This document shows, one piece after another, positions 54,850-64,000 of a stretch of DNA of 64,000 nucleotides. The notes under the pieces were generated by a model. The model had not been told where the DNA came from. It made no database searches and was given only the letters and a program-made list of their open reading frames with translations. The translations under genes and the position numbers were made by a program. This stretch comes from Streptomyces sp. NBC_00376. Its GTDB lineage: Bacteria; Actinomycetota; Actinomycetes; Streptomycetales; Streptomycetaceae. The stretch is taken from the NCBI RefSeq assembly GCF_036077095.1, contig NZ_CP107960.1:7750001-7814000 (forward strand). Reading direction: 5' to 3'. Each line of letters opens with the position of its first letter. Position 1 is the first letter of the stretch.

Positions 54850-55512
54850 TCAAGAGACCCGGCGGTGCTGGGCCCGGCCACCGGACCGCAGGCGTACGGT
54901 CACATACCCGGCGACGGCCACCAGGACCAGGACGAGAACGGCCTTGGACAGGACCCCGACGTAGGTCTCCACCAGATCCCAGCGGTCGCCGAGCCAGTAA
55001 CCGGCCATCACAAGCACCGAGTTCCACAACAGGCTGCCCACGGCGGTCAGGGTCACGAAGAGCGGCAGCGGCATCCGCTCCACACCGGCCGGCACGGAGA
55101 TGAGACTGCGGAAGACCGGCACCATGCGGCCCAGCAGGACGGCCTTGGTGCCGTGCCTGGCGAACCACTGCTCCGTACGCTCCAGATCGGAACCCCGCAC
55201 CAGCGGAAGCCTCGCCCAGACCGCGTGCATGCGGTCGCGGCCGAAGAGCATTCCGATCCAGTACAGAGCCACCGCACCCACCACCGAACCCAGTGTGGTC
55301 CACAGGAGCGCGGAGGCCAGAGTGATGACACCCTGCCCCGCCGCGAACCCGGTCAGCGGCAGAATGACTTCGCTGGGCAGCGGCGGAAAGAGATTCTCCA
55401 GGGCGATGGCGAGTCCGGCCCCCGGGCCTCCCATGGTGTCGACGAGGCCGGCCGCCCAGCCGGCGACACCGCCCGCGGGTTCCTTGGCGAGACCGAGAAT
55501 GACGAGATCCAT
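54850..55512 (-). CDS. DedA family membrane protein
   Basis: 220 aa. Membrane segments with the DedA signature ENLFPPLPSEVILPLTGFAA and the loop FGRDRMHAVWARLPLVRGSD, then FARHGTKAVLLGRMVPVFRS LISVPAGVERMPLPLFVTLT, with the family Arg and Pro residues. These proteins recycle carrier lipids such as undecaprenyl phosphate across the membrane. Ends in a basic tail. It is a single gene between the two-component system and the DUF3048 gene. Confidence 0.9.
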   Translation of the reverse strand: MDLVILGLAKEPAGGVAGWAAGLVDTMGGPGAGLAIALENLFPPLPSEVILPLTGFAAGQGVITLASALLWTTLGSVVGAVALYWIGMLFGRDRMHAVWARLPLVRGSDLERTEQWFARHGTKAVLLGRMVPVFRSLISVPAGVERMPLPLFVTLTAVGSLLWNSVLVMAGYWLGDRWDLVETYVGVLSKAVLVLVLVAVAGYVTVRLRSGGRAQHRRVS

Positions 55513-55716
55513 GAACTGACTCCTGGCCGTTGTAGATGAGGCGCGAGAAGTCCGCCGCGCCCCACCGGCAACGCTAGGAACCGACGACCGGCACCGGTAC
55601 GAGGAAACCCACCCGGCCGGATGCTGTACTCCGCATCCGCCACCCTGCGGTTTTCCGTAACCCCGGCGCCGCGCCGACGGGTTGGCCGCACCGGGATACC
55701 GACGCTCCGGCGGTCG

Positions 55717-56673
55717 TCATTTCTGTGCGAAGACGATCCAGACCTGGCCCCGTGCGAACGTCATGCGCTCGCCGTCCCGGGTGGTGAAGGCGGTCGTGGA
55801 ACCGGCCGCCGGACGCGACCAACGGACGTCGTACTCCTTGCCGTCGCGCAGCACCACGGCGGAGCCGGAGCCCACGGTCTCGGTGCACGGGGACGTGCTG
55901 CCCCACCGGTCCTGATACGGCGAGGGGCGCACGGTCACGTACTGCACCACCACATCGGCCGCGCCGAGCCTGGCGCCTTCCGACGTACGGGCAGCGGCGC
56001 CGTCCATGGAAACGAGCCACTGGCGCTGTTCGGCCGACCAGGTGAACGTGAATCGCGCCGCCGGGTAGCGCACCGTACGATCGGCGACCGGTCTGCCGCC
56101 CGGCAGGGCCGCGGCGAAGCGCAGCCCGATGTCCTCGGCCGCGTTCACGCCGGTGGTGGCGTGCGGGGTCCGGCCGGGGCGCAGATACAGGTTGTGCGGC
56201 GCAGCGCGGTCGCTGCCGCGGAAGTACGCGTCCTGGGCCTTCTCGGGAGGCAGCGGATCCAGCGGGGCCGCCGCGATGACCGGGAGGAGCTTGCTCTGGG
56301 CCCCGGAGAAGGCGAGCGTCGGCCGGTCGAACTGGCGGAGCAGCTCCAGGTCCGTCTCCCGGGCGCTGCGCACCGGGCCGACCACGGGCGGCAGCCGGGA
56401 GGAGTAGGCGGCGAGTATGCGGCTGAGACCGGCCTCGACCTGCTCCACATAGACGATGTCCGCCTTGTCGAGCCCGGTCTGCGGGCGGGCGGGACCGACG
56501 TTGTCGATCTTCACGGCGAGGACGTGGGCGCGTGGTCCGGAGGGCGTGGACGGCTGGGGGCTGCCTGGCGAGGAAGTCGTTCCCCAGCCCTGGCAGCCCG
56601 CCAGGGCGGTGGTGAGCAGTGCCAGCGCGAGCGCTGATGCCGCGCCCGGCCTCCGCGTCCTGAACGAGTGCAT
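55717..56673 (-). CDS. DUF3048 lipoprotein (YerB-like)
   Basis: 318 aa. A type II signal peptide with lipobox LTTALAGC (about residues 20-27) shows a lipoprotein. The body begins RAHVLAVKIDNVGPARPQTG LDKADIVYVEQVEAGLSRIL AAYSSRLPPVVGPVRSARET, the hallmark of DUF3048, and ends in the second DUF3048 half (YDVRWSRPAAGSTTAFTTRD GERMTFARGQVWIVFA). Family members are found at the cell surface of Gram-positive bacteria with unknown function. Confidence 0.9.
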   Translation of the reverse strand: MHSFRTRRPGAASALALALLTTALAGCQGWGTTSSPGSPQPSTPSGPRAHVLAVKIDNVGPARPQTGLDKADIVYVEQVEAGLSRILAAYSSRLPPVVGPVRSARETDLELLRQFDRPTLAFSGAQSKLLPVIAAAPLDPLPPEKAQDAYFRGSDRAAPHNLYLRPGRTPHATTGVNAAEDIGLRFAAALPGGRPVADRTVRYPAARFTFTWSAEQRQWLVSMDGAAARTSEGARLGAADVVVQYVTVRPSPYQDRWGSTSPCTETVGSGSAVVLRDGKEYDVRWSRPAAGSTTAFTTRDGERMTFARGQVWIVFAQK

Positions 56674-57285
56674 GAGGGCCGCCCTTCCGAGTCGGCCGAC
56701 GCGACGCCTCCGGCCGCGACCGCGCGCCGCGACGGCTCTCTGCCCATCATCACGCAGAAGGGCATCCCAGGGGTTCCCACGGGGCGGGGCGGACGGCCCT
56801 CGGCCGGCTCACAGCGAGGCGTCGGGCCCCGCGCTCAGTACGGCAACGGGCGGCCCGAGGGGGTCCTCAGATCGAGGGGCGGCGGACGGGACGGCAGCTG
56901 TGGTCGTCGGACGATCCTGATGCGGCCCATTGCCACCACCCCCTGTCGGTCTCCCGTCATATGCCCGGCGCGTGAGTCGTTCATGCGGGCCCCGCGTGAA
57001 TCTTCCGGTCACGGGGTCCGAACAGTTCCCCACACCGGTGGACGCGCCCTGTCCCGGCACCCACGGGCACGGCTCGGGCCGGGGCTGCCCGGAACCGCCC
57101 GGCGGGCCGAGCCCGGGTGGCCGTAAGGACCCTCCCGACCGGCCGTCCGGGCAAGGGAGTTGCGCGGCGGCGCCGTCTTCCCGCCGCACCGGGGACAGCG
57201 CACCCCCGCGCTCGCTATCCTTCCCCGCTATGAGCCATGAGCATGGCACGGGTGGGGAATCCGGCGGGGCTCCGCGGAGTTCCGG
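56674..57285. other. Large intergenic region between DUF3048 and XRE genes
   Basis: About 610 bases, the longest gap in the window. It contains one possible short minus-strand gene (56835-56930, next entry) and otherwise GC-rich sequence without a recognisable RNA or repeat. Promoters for the divergent genes should be here. Confidence 0.4.
56835..56930 (-). CDS. Possible 31-aa basic Pro/Arg-rich peptide
   Basis: ATG at 56930 follows GGGGTGG. The frame gives MGRIRIVRRPQLPSRPPPLD then LRTPSGRPLPY with about 85% G/C-ending codons; an upstream in-frame ATG would add ten residues. I recognise no family. A chance ORF is quite possible. Confidence 0.2.
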   Translation of the reverse strand: MGRIRIVRRPQLPSRPPPLDLRTPSGRPLPY

Positions 57286-58725
57286 GTGACCGAAGGCATG
57301 GGCGCCGCGCCGGACGCCCGTACCGCGGAGGCATGGCGGGCCTTCGGCACCCGGCTGCGCCAGTGGCGCAGGCGCGCCGGGCTCACCCAGGCCCAGGTGG
57401 GGGTCCGCGTCGGATACGACCACACCGCCATCAGCAAGCTGGAGCACGGCACCCGCAGGACACCGCTGCCGCTGGCCCGCAGGCTGGACGAACTGATGAC
57501 GGCGGGCGGTGCCCTCCTCGCCGCCTGCGAGGCGGCCGAGGGAGCGGGCGGTACGGGCGAGGAGGGCGCGGCGGCGCGCCCCGCAGCGGCCCCCGCACGG
57601 CAGGGGCCGCTGCCGGGGGAGCCCGCGGGAGGCGCCCTGCTCGCGATGCTGCCACCGGACACCGTCCTGCCCGGCAGGCTGCCCAGCTACGGGCTGATGT
57701 GCCCGGTGCACGGCCGGGACGGCTGCACCGTCCCGGTGCTCGCCGACGTCGTCGCCCTGCACTCGGCCTTCTGCTCCCTCGGCCCGTCCGCCGCGTCGCG
57801 CCCCGCGCTGGACATCGACACGGTGCACGCCCTGACGGCGCTGCTCGCCGTCTGCCTGCGGGCCGACGAGGAGCGCGCCTGGCCCGGAGCCACCGTCGTC
57901 GTCGAGCGCACGCTGCACGCGATGCTCCGCTGGATGGCCCTGCCCGCCGCGCCCTACCAACGTCAACTCGCCCCGCTGGCTGCCGAGTACGCGCAGTCCG
58001 CCGGCTGTCTGCGGCTGCAGTGGGGCCGCAACGCGACCGCGATGGCCTGGCTCGACCGCTCGCTGGTCTGGGCCCAGCTGGCCGGTCACGTCGGTACGGA
58101 GGTGGCCGCGCTCAGCGACATGAGCACACTGGCCCGGCTGGAGGGCGACGGCCCGTCCGCCCTCGCCTACGGAGGTGCGATCCGGCAGGCCGCCGCCGGC
58201 CGGTACTGGGCGGGCGCCATGAGCGATCTGTACCTGGCGCGCGGCCACGCGGTACGGGGCGATGCCCGCCAGACCCTGGACCACATCGACCGTGCCTGGT
58301 CGCAGCTGGACCGGGTCGGCGAGCAGGACGAGACGGAGGCGCCCTGGCTGTCCGTCGCCTCGGTGCGCCTGCGGGTGGAATCCGGCGCCGCCGGGGCGCT
58401 GCGGGACCTGGCGGCGGCGACCGGGGACCGCCGGCTGGCCCTGCGCGCGGTGGGCGCGGCCCGCACCGCCCTCGGTCTGCTCCCGCCGGGGATGCACTCG
58501 GCGCGGATGCTGTTCCTGGTACGGATGGCGGACGCGCACGCCTGCGCCCAGGACCCGCAGGCGGCGATCGCCATCGCCGGACCGGTCCTGGACACCACCG
58601 AGGTCACAGCTTCGACGCTGCTCGGACAGGAACTGCGCGGTCTGCACAGCCGGTTGGCGGCCCGGCACGACAACCGGCCGGAGACCGACGACTTCACCCG
58701 CAGGCTGGCGGCCGTCGTCCGCTGA
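57286..58725 (+). CDS. XRE-family helix-turn-helix regulator
   Basis: 479 aa. The N-terminal HTH is RLRQWRRRAGLTQAQVGVRV GYDHTAISKLEHGTRRTPLP (about 25-70). The rest is mostly helical with Ala/Arg rich segments and may form tetratricopeptide-like repeats (AEYAQSAGCLRLQWGRNATA MAWLDRSLVWAQLAGHVG). This plan is found in the many Streptomyces XRE regulators with a large C-terminal helical domain. No DUF397 partner is adjacent. GTG start with GGAG upstream. A terminator hairpin follows. Confidence 0.85.
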   Translation: MTEGMGAAPDARTAEAWRAFGTRLRQWRRRAGLTQAQVGVRVGYDHTAISKLEHGTRRTPLPLARRLDELMTAGGALLAACEAAEGAGGTGEEGAAARPAAAPARQGPLPGEPAGGALLAMLPPDTVLPGRLPSYGLMCPVHGRDGCTVPVLADVVALHSAFCSLGPSAASRPALDIDTVHALTALLAVCLRADEERAWPGATVVVERTLHAMLRWMALPAAPYQRQLAPLAAEYAQSAGCLRLQWGRNATAMAWLDRSLVWAQLAGHVGTEVAALSDMSTLARLEGDGPSALAYGGAIRQAAAGRYWAGAMSDLYLARGHAVRGDARQTLDHIDRAWSQLDRVGEQDETEAPWLSVASVRLRVESGAAGALRDLAAATGDRRLALRAVGAARTALGLLPPGMHSARMLFLVRMADAHACAQDPQAAIAIAGPVLDTTEVTASTLLGQELRGLHSRLAARHDNRPETDDFTRRLAAVVR

Positions 58726-58737
58726 CACGCCGGAGGC

Positions 58738-58759
58738 GGGGCGTGTGTGCACACGCCCC
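58738..58759. terminator. Terminator between XRE and protease genes
   Basis: Perfect 9-bp arms GGGGCGTGT and ACACGCCCC with loop GTGC; the two flanking genes converge. Confidence 0.6.
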
Positions 58760-58785
58760 ACCCCGGATCCCGCACCGGCAAAGGA

Positions 58786-61700
58786 TCAGCCGGCGTTCAG
58801 CGTCACGTCGTCGACGACGAAGCTGGTCTGCAGATAGGCGTCCTCCTTGCTGGTGAATCCGAGCGTGACCGTCTGGCCGGCGAACTCGCCGACGTCGAAG
58901 GTCTTCTGGACGTAGGAGCCCGTGGCGTCCACGTTGGAGTACGTCGCGAGCGTCTTGGTCCCCAGCTTCACGGTGAACGTGTCGTACGCGGTCGGGTCAC
59001 CCGCCGACTCGTCCGTGTCGGTGCTCAGATAGAAGGACAGCTTGTACGTCGAGCAGCCCGCCGGCACGGTCAGCGACTGCGAGACCGTGTCCGAGTGGGT
59101 CGATCCCCAGCCACCGAGCCAGGCCGTGTACGAGCCCGAGTGGGCCGGCTCCTCCGACGTCCGGTTGTTGATCACACCGTCCGTCTGGGTCCACGGGGTG
59201 ACGCCGTCCTCGAAGCCGCCGTTGGCGACGACCTGCCGGGCCTGGCAGGTGGAGCCGCCACCGACGACGAGCGAGTACGTGGTGGTGTGGGTGGCCGTGC
59301 CGGTACCGGTCACCGTGAGGGTGTACGTGCCCGCCGCGGCCTGGGCCCCGGCCGAGACGGTCATCGTCGAGGAGGAACCCGACTGCACGGATGCCGGGGC
59401 GAACGAGACGGTGACGCCGCTCGGCGCGCCGGAGGCCGTCAGCTTCACGGTCTGGGCGGAGCCGGCGGACGTCGCGGTGGACACGGCTGCGGTGACCGAG
59501 CCGCCCGGCTGGACATTGCCGGAGACCGGCTTCACCGAGACGGAGAAGTCGTCGGCGGGCGCGGTGGTGCCGACGGAGGTCTTCCAGATGGTGTAGGCGA
59601 CCCCGTCGGCGCTGCGGTCGAGCGCCGTCGCGTTGATGTTGGCCGTGGTGTCGCAGGACGAGTGGTAGCAGGAGTCGTAGGAACGGCCCGCCGTGCCGCC
59701 CCACTTGGCGGCCTGCGCCGACGTCTTGGTGTCGCTGGCGCCGGTCGCGTAGCCCGAGGTGGGGATGCCGCCCTGCTGGAAGGAGTAGTCGTCGGACCGG
59801 CCCTGGCCCTCGACGTTCTCCTCCGGTGCGAGGTTCAGCGAGTCCCAGTACTCCTTCATCGGCGCCGAGGCGGCCGAGTTGACGTTGTTGATGAAGTAGC
59901 CGCCGTTGGTCGAGGCCACCATGTCGAAGTTGTAGTACGCCTTGATGGCGCCGCGCTCGGCGGAGCTGAGCTGGCCGACGTAGTACTCGGAGCCCTGCAG
60001 GCCCTGCTCCTCGCCGTTCCACCAGGCGAAGCGGACGTGCTTCGTCATGGCCGGGTTGCGCTGGGCCAGCGTGAGGGCGTTCTCCAGCAGGGTGGCGGAG
60101 CCCGAACCGTTGTCGTTGATGCCGGGGCCGGCCGAGACGCCGTCCAGGTGGGCACCGAACATGATCGTCTGGTCGGACGGCCCGCCCGGCCAGTCGGCGA
60201 TCAGGTTGTTGCCGCGGTAGGTGCAGCTGGTGCAGGTCTGCTCGCTGACGGTGTAGCCGGCCGCCTGCAGCTTGCTCTTCACATAGGCGAGGGAGGCCGT
60301 GTAACCGGCGCTGCCGGCCCGGCGGTTGCCGCCGTTCTGGGTGGCGATGGTGTTCAGCTGCGTGAGGTGCGCCTGCACGTTGGCGACGCTGATGTCCGGT
60401 GCGCTGCCGCCCGGATTGCCGCCCCCGTTGTCGACGGTCAGGTTGTACTGCGCGGTGTGGCTCTGGGTGCCGTCACCCTTCACCGTGAAGGTGTACGCGC
60501 CTGGCGCGGCGTTGGAGGACGCCGACACGGTCATCGTCGAGTTCGCCCCGGCCTGTACCGACGAGGGGCTGAAGGTCGCGGTGACACCGCTCGGCAGGCC
60601 GCTCGCCGTCAGAGCGACCGTCTGCGCGCTTCCGGAGCTGACCGTGGTCCGCACCGTGGCCGTCACCGAACTGCCCGGCTTCACCGAGCCCGCCCCCGGG
60701 TCCAGGGACATCGTGAAGTCGTTGTTGCCGCTGGGTGTACAGGTCGGGTCGCCGCTCTGTGCGGGCACGCTGATGGCGTCCCAGGCGGCCTTGGTCCGGT
60801 CGAAGAGCACACAGCTCTGGTCGAGGTTCTTGGCCGCGGTCAAAGTGGCCGTGCGGTAGCGCTTGTAGGTCATCCCGCTGGTCTTCAGCAGCATGCCGCC
60901 GTAGAAGACCTTGCCGGCGCTCTGGATGCCTACACCGGTGACCGACGAGCTGTTGCAGGTGGGGCTGGACGGCTTCCCGCCGCCCGGGTTCGAGCCCTCG
61001 GCCAGCAGGTAGAACCAGTGGTTGAGCGGACCGGCCGCGGCATGCTCCTCGGTGTTGGGTATCGAGGAGCTGTAGCAGTTCGGGTCGCCGATCTGCCCCG
61101 GGTTGTACATGATCCGGATCGGCCCGTCGCCGACCAGGTCGATCTTCTCGCCGACGGTGTAGTCGGGATCGTCGTACGGAGCCGGTTCGTTGGTGTACGC
61201 CTCGGTCAGGGCGCCCATGATGTCGCCGGTGGCCTCACCGAGACCGGACTCGTTGTTGGCGCCGCCGGGCGTGAACTGGTCTATGCCATGGCCGAACTCA
61301 TGGCCCACCACGTCCATCGCGCCGATCCACTGATTGGCGTTGTTGTGGCCGATGGAGACCGACGAGCCGTCCCAGTAGGCGTTGACGTCGTTCAGCCCGA
61401 CCTCGACCGGCCAGCTGCCGCCGTTGCCGTTGTGTCCGTTGCGGCCCAGCCAGTCCTTGAGCATGTTCCACTCGTGCTGCGCCGCCCACATGACGTCGAC
61501 GCAGCCGGTCTCCTTGCTGGAGGCGTTGCCGGTGCCCCAGGAGTCGCTCGACTTGGTGAAGACACTGCCCGTGCTGTAGTCGGCGCAGCTCAGGCCGGGC
61601 CGGTTGGGGTCACGCAGCGAGTAGCTGCTGCCCGAGGCGGTGGTGTCGATGGCCAGCGGCGACGGTCCGTTCCACTGGCTGTTGCCGGTGCCCGCCTTGA

Positions 61701-62283
61701 CGTCGTCGTAGCTGTCGATGACCTTGCCGGTGCCCGCGTCGACGAAGACATGCAGCCGGCTGGGGGCCTTGGCGGTGCGTCCGGTGAGCACTGTCTCCCA
61801 CGCCAGCCGGGAGGACTTGTCCGTGGCACGGACCACGAGCCGACGCGATTCCACCCGCTTCACCGTGCGGAGCTTCTTGCGGGCGGTGGTCTCGGCAGCC
61901 TCGGCGGAGACGGTCGGCGTGGTCGGTACGTTGATCCGCCGGGACACGGCTGACTGGGTGCCGCGTACCCGGCCCTCGGAGTCGGCCACCACGACCGCGT
62001 CGCCGCCGACGACCGGCAGGCCGCGGTAGGTGCGCTGGTAGGCGACGGAGTACATGCCCTTGACCCACGGGGTCACCATCTGGCGCTCGTACCGCTCCTC
62101 GGGCCCCTTGGCCAGGGTGTCGAGACCACTGGCGGCCGCCCGGTCGGCGGCCGACACGGCGGCCGAGAGCGCGGAGGGGGCGGGCGGGGCCGGGTCGGCG
62201 GACGCCGTCTGCCCGCCGGTGACGACCAGCATTGCGGCGAGGACGGCCAGGGTCGTCCCGGCCGTCATCGGTCTGAGTTTCAT
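58786..62283 (-). CDS. Secreted bifunctional metalloprotease: M4 (thermolysin) plus M28 (aminopeptidase)
   Basis: 1165 aa. Signal peptide 1-29, then a thermolysin propeptide (FTP) region. The M4 domain has HEFGH at 328-332 and the Glu ligand in [13 protein letters not shown], and [10 protein letters not shown]. An Ig-like domain ([20 protein letters not shown], to YNLTV) follows. The M28 domain has [20 protein letters not shown] (H712, D714), [22 protein letters not shown] and the last His in SCYHSSCD. A second, homologous Ig-like domain and a C-terminal jellyroll ([19 protein letters not shown]) end it. Endo- and exo-proteolysis in one chain would degrade proteins to amino acids. AAGGAG precedes the ATG, partly held in a hairpin. 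Confidence 0.9.
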   Translation of the reverse strand: MKLRPMTAGTTLAVLAAMLVVTGGQTASADPAPPAPSALSAAVSAADRAAASGLDTLAKGPEERYERQMVTPWVKGMYSVAYQRTYRGLPVVGGDAVVVADSEGRVRGTQSAVSRRINVPTTPTVSAEAAETTARKKLRTVKRVESRRLVVRATDKSSRLAWETVLTGRTAKAPSRLHVFVDAGTGKVIDSYDDVKAGTGNSQWNGPSPLAIDTTASGSSYSLRDPNRPGLSCADYSTGSVFTKSSDSWGTGNASSKETGCVDVMWAAQHEWNMLKDWLGRNGHNGNGGSWPVEVGLNDVNAYWDGSSVSIGHNNANQWIGAMDVVGHEFGHGIDQFTPGGANNESGLGEATGDIMGALTEAYTNEPAPYDDPDYTVGEKIDLVGDGPIRIMYNPGQIGDPNCYSSSIPNTEEHAAAGPLNHWFYLLAEGSNPGGGKPSSPTCNSSSVTGVGIQSAGKVFYGGMLLKTSGMTYKRYRTATLTAAKNLDQSCVLFDRTKAAWDAISVPAQSGDPTCTPSGNNDFTMSLDPGAGSVKPGSSVTATVRTTVSSGSAQTVALTASGLPSGVTATFSPSSVQAGANSTMTVSASSNAAPGAYTFTVKGDGTQSHTAQYNLTVDNGGGNPGGSAPDISVANVQAHLTQLNTIATQNGGNRRAGSAGYTASLAYVKSKLQAAGYTVSEQTCTSCTYRGNNLIADWPGGPSDQTIMFGAHLDGVSAGPGINDNGSGSATLLENALTLAQRNPAMTKHVRFAWWNGEEQGLQGSEYYVGQLSSAERGAIKAYYNFDMVASTNGGYFINNVNSAASAPMKEYWDSLNLAPEENVEGQGRSDDYSFQQGGIPTSGYATGASDTKTSAQAAKWGGTAGRSYDSCYHSSCDTTANINATALDRSADGVAYTIWKTSVGTTAPADDFSVSVKPVSGNVQPGGSVTAAVSTATSAGSAQTVKLTASGAPSGVTVSFAPASVQSGSSSTMTVSAGAQAAAGTYTLTVTGTGTATHTTTYSLVVGGGSTCQARQVVANGGFEDGVTPWTQTDGVINNRTSEEPAHSGSYTAWLGGWGSTHSDTVSQSLTVPAGCSTYKLSFYLSTDTDESAGDPTAYDTFTVKLGTKTLATYSNVDATGSYVQKTFDVGEFAGQTVTLGFTSKEDAYLQTSFVVDDVTLNAG

Positions 62284-62314
62284 CGAGGCTCCTTGACTTG
62301 AGGGGGGCCTCGAT
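62281..62314 (-). promoter_or_regulatory. Hairpin overlapping the protease start codon
   Basis: ATCGAGGC (62282-62289, which includes the first two bases of ATG) pairs with GCCTCGAT (62307-62314) in the leader RNA; the AAGGAG ribosome binding site lies in the 17-base loop. It could limit translation. A perfect palindrome GTACGTCGACGTAC lies 14 bases further upstream (62328-62341). Confidence 0.4.
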
Positions 62315-62537
62315 CACGGGCAGCCGCGTACGTCGACGTACTTGCCCCAGCCGTCGCCGGGCGCCCGCGTCCGTGGTGTCCGTGATCGAGCGACCGAACA
62401 CTCACACGTCGTCATGCACTCGTCAACGAACTGCGAGGGGTGCGGGGGGGACTTGGCAAGTTTGGTCAAGCCGCGCTGGTGGGATCGCACAACGGCGCCG
62501 GCACGCGGGGCGGTTGCTCCGGTCCGGCGCGCAGCGG

Positions 62538-63077
62538 TCACTCCAGCCCGGAGACCGTGAACACCGCTCGCGCGTGCCTGCGGTCGATACGGTCGGCCAA
62601 CTGCCTCAGTGCAGTGACCCCGCACCGCAGCGTCCCACGCTCCACGCAGCCGCGGACGTCCTCGTCCAGCCGGTGCCACAGCGCCGGGTTCGCGAGGAAC
62701 ACCTCCGGGTCGACCTCGACCCGGTGGCCGTCGGCGTCCCGGAGTACCAGGCGCTGGGCGACGCCGTCCGACCAACGCGCTGAAACCAGCCGGTCGGTGC
62801 GTACGGTCCGCTCGTGGAACAGGCGCCTGGAAGAGAGCCACCCGGCACCCGCGCGCACCCGGGGCGGCACCAGGACCGCCCACAGCAGAGCGGAGAGGCC
62901 CGTCCACAACAGGGCGCGCGGCCAGGTCAGATGGCGGGCTGCCGCGTCGACGGCCAGGAGCAGACCGAGGAGCGCGACGGCGCAGTGGACCGCGAAGCGC
63001 AGGTCCGCGGCCCAGCCGTGGTCGTGGGCGGTCATGCCGGGAGGAGACGGCCACCGCAGGCCGATGTGGCGTTGCAT
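62538..63077 (-). CDS. Small membrane protein of unknown function
   Basis: 179 aa from the ATG at 63077; an internal ATG at 63035 (MTAHDHGWAADL) is possible. Two membrane helices at about 28-80 (FAVHCAVALLGLLLAVDAAA, ALLWTGLSALLWAVLVPP) are followed by a cytoplasmic part of ~95 residues (LFHERTVRTDRLVSARWSDG, LVLRDADGHRVEVDPEVFLA NPALWHRLDED). It looks like a PH-domain-like conserved Streptomyces membrane protein. No clear ribosome binding site. Confidence 0.65.
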   Translation of the reverse strand: MQRHIGLRWPSPPGMTAHDHGWAADLRFAVHCAVALLGLLLAVDAAARHLTWPRALLWTGLSALLWAVLVPPRVRAGAGWLSSRRLFHERTVRTDRLVSARWSDGVAQRLVLRDADGHRVEVDPEVFLANPALWHRLDEDVRGCVERGTLRCGVTALRQLADRIDRRHARAVFTVSGLE

Positions 63078-63206
63078 GGCAGCGACGCTAGAGGGCCGGC
63101 CGGCCCGGCGGACTCGCGTTGACGCACCGCTGATGTCGGGGCGCGGGGCCCTGACGGTTGCTTGACGCGGCGGCCGTGGAGCGCCGGCGGGCACCCGGCG
63201 ACGGAG

Positions 63207-64000
63207 TCAGTCCTGCTCGTCGTCCTCCTCGTCCCCGGCCGGATCCAGTGGTGCGGACGAGGGGGCGGACGGCTCGGGCCCGGTGGTCGCGGTCGAGCCG
63301 GTGTCCGGGGTGTCGGCCGAGCCGGAATCCGGGGAGAACAGCACCATCCCCACATACACGGCCGCGATGAAGGCGACCGTGCCGGCGATGGCGCTGGCCA
63401 CCCTGGGCCGGCGCCTGATCGCCTCCCGGGCACCGGTGCTCCGCAGGACGGGCGCGGTCCGTTCCGCCGGGCGCCGCCTGCGGCCACCGGACTGCGGCAG
63501 CCGGTACGTCGCCGCGCCGTCGCCCTGCTGGGCGGAGCCTGCCGCCGGGGCGGAGCCGAACGTGGGGGCTGCGGCCGGCACATGCGGACGGCCGGTCCCG
63601 GCCGGAGCGGCGGCGGGGATGTGCGGGGCACCGGTCGGCGGCGCGGGGGGAGGGATCGGCGCGTACATCGGCAGCGGCTCCGGCTGCCCCCGCCAGGCGT
63701 CGCTCTGGAACCACTCGGCGACCTGCTGGGCACTGGGCCGGTCCTCCGGCTGCTTCGCGAGCAGCCCGAGCAGATAGGAGTCGAAGGCCGGGGACAGGTC
63801 GACACCCCGCTGTCTGAGCGGTACGGGCGCGGTATCGACATGTTGATAGAGCGTGGCGGTCGCCGTGTCCGAGCGGAACGGCGGATCTCCCAGCAGGAGT
63901 TGGTAGATCACACAGCCGAGGGAGTACATGTCGGACGCCGCGCCGGCCGTACGGCCCAGGGCGCGCTCCGGGGCGAGATAGAGGCTGGTGCCGACGATCT
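63207..64000 (-). CDS. Ser/Thr protein kinase, C-terminal part (N-terminus outside window)
   Basis: The frame is open to the right edge. The visible part begins IVGTSLYLAPERALGRTAGA, the activation segment (TSLYLAPER) of a Hanks-type kinase, then ASDMYSLGCVIYQLLLGDPP and PAFDSYLLGLLAKQPEDRPS (the C-lobe Arg). A Pro/Ala-rich linker leads to a membrane helix (VASAIAGTVAFIAAVYVGMV) and a short acidic extracellular end (GDEEDDEQD). So it is a receptor-type kinase without a large external domain, unlike the kinase at 10416. Confidence 0.92.
   Translation of the reverse strand, partial: IVGTSLYLAPERALGRTAGAASDMYSLGCVIYQLLLGDPPFRSDTATATLYQHVDTAPVPLRQRGVDLSPAFDSYLLGLLAKQPEDRPSAQQVAEWFQSDAWRGQPEPLPMYAPIPPPAPPTGAPHIPAAAPAGTGRPHVPAAAPTFGSAPAAGSAQQGDGAATYRLPQSGGRRRRPAERTAPVLRSTGAREAIRRRPRVASAIAGTVAFIAAVYVGMVLFSPDSGSADTPDTGSTATTGPEPSAPSSAPLDPAGDEEDDEQD

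Noticed and set aside
58747..61953. 1068-codon plus-strand frame opposite the protease
   Set aside because: It is the mirror of a GC-rich gene with complete M4 and M28 motifs; the translation is repetitive Gly/Val/Arg with no motifs.

Overview
The window is high-GC DNA whose codons nearly all end in G or C. Its gene families point to a Streptomyces chromosome: PQQ-propeller Ser/Thr kinases, a 2-methylisoborneol/encapsulin locus, DUF6131, DUF5997, DUF3048 and DUF4157 proteins, and large secreted hydrolases. I see no tRNA, rRNA, CRISPR array, insertion sequence or prophage. Both ends cut genes: a solute-binding protein on the left and a protein kinase on the right.

Layout. 1-4910: sugar ABC importer (binding protein and two permeases, no ATPase) followed by a secreted GH5 glycosidase. 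5193-12644: HAD phosphatase, two APC-type transporters (one strongly KimA-like, so probably K+ uptake) and a divergent membrane Ser/Thr kinase with a beta-propeller. 12708-15502: 2-methylisoborneol locus with GPP methyltransferase, a wrecked terpene cyclase and a family 2B encapsulin shell whose fifth codon is an amber stop. 15800-17040: gene debris, including a truncated VTC polyphosphate-polymerase-like gene. 17258-23040: secreted LamG protein, an AAA/kinase chimera and two related membrane-anchored proteins. 23066-26692: two DUF4139 proteins. 26730-27750: remnants of a 2,3-dihydroxybenzoate (catechol siderophore) pathway. 27973-35006: FUSC exporter, YdeP-type molybdoprotein, DUF1345 protein and a DUF4157 protein that looks like a lone contractile-injection-system effector. 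35003-39580: Gre factor, YciO, and a nitrite/siroheme/nitrate set with hemD truncated and nirB absent. 39655-46765: ALDH, PucR regulator, MFS exporter, and a deaminase/transporter/amidohydrolase group sharing an operator-like motif. 46865-56673: DUF5997, LysR effector-domain protein, geranylgeranyl reductase, amino acid permease plus M20 dipeptidase, two-component system, DedA and a DUF3048 lipoprotein. 57286-64000: XRE regulator, a two-protease fusion enzyme (M4 plus M28), a small membrane protein and a partial kinase.

The unusual theme is gene decay. At least seven loci carry lesions, and several look like internal deletions rather than point mutations: the MIB synthase, the encapsulin start, the VTC gene, the AAA/kinase chimera, isochorismatase, the DHB-AMP ligase, hemD/nirB and the amidohydrolase. 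The neighbouring genes are intact. The strain may be losing accessory pathways (odorant terpene, catechol siderophore, nitrite assimilation). Assembly artefact is the main alternative and should be excluded with raw reads.
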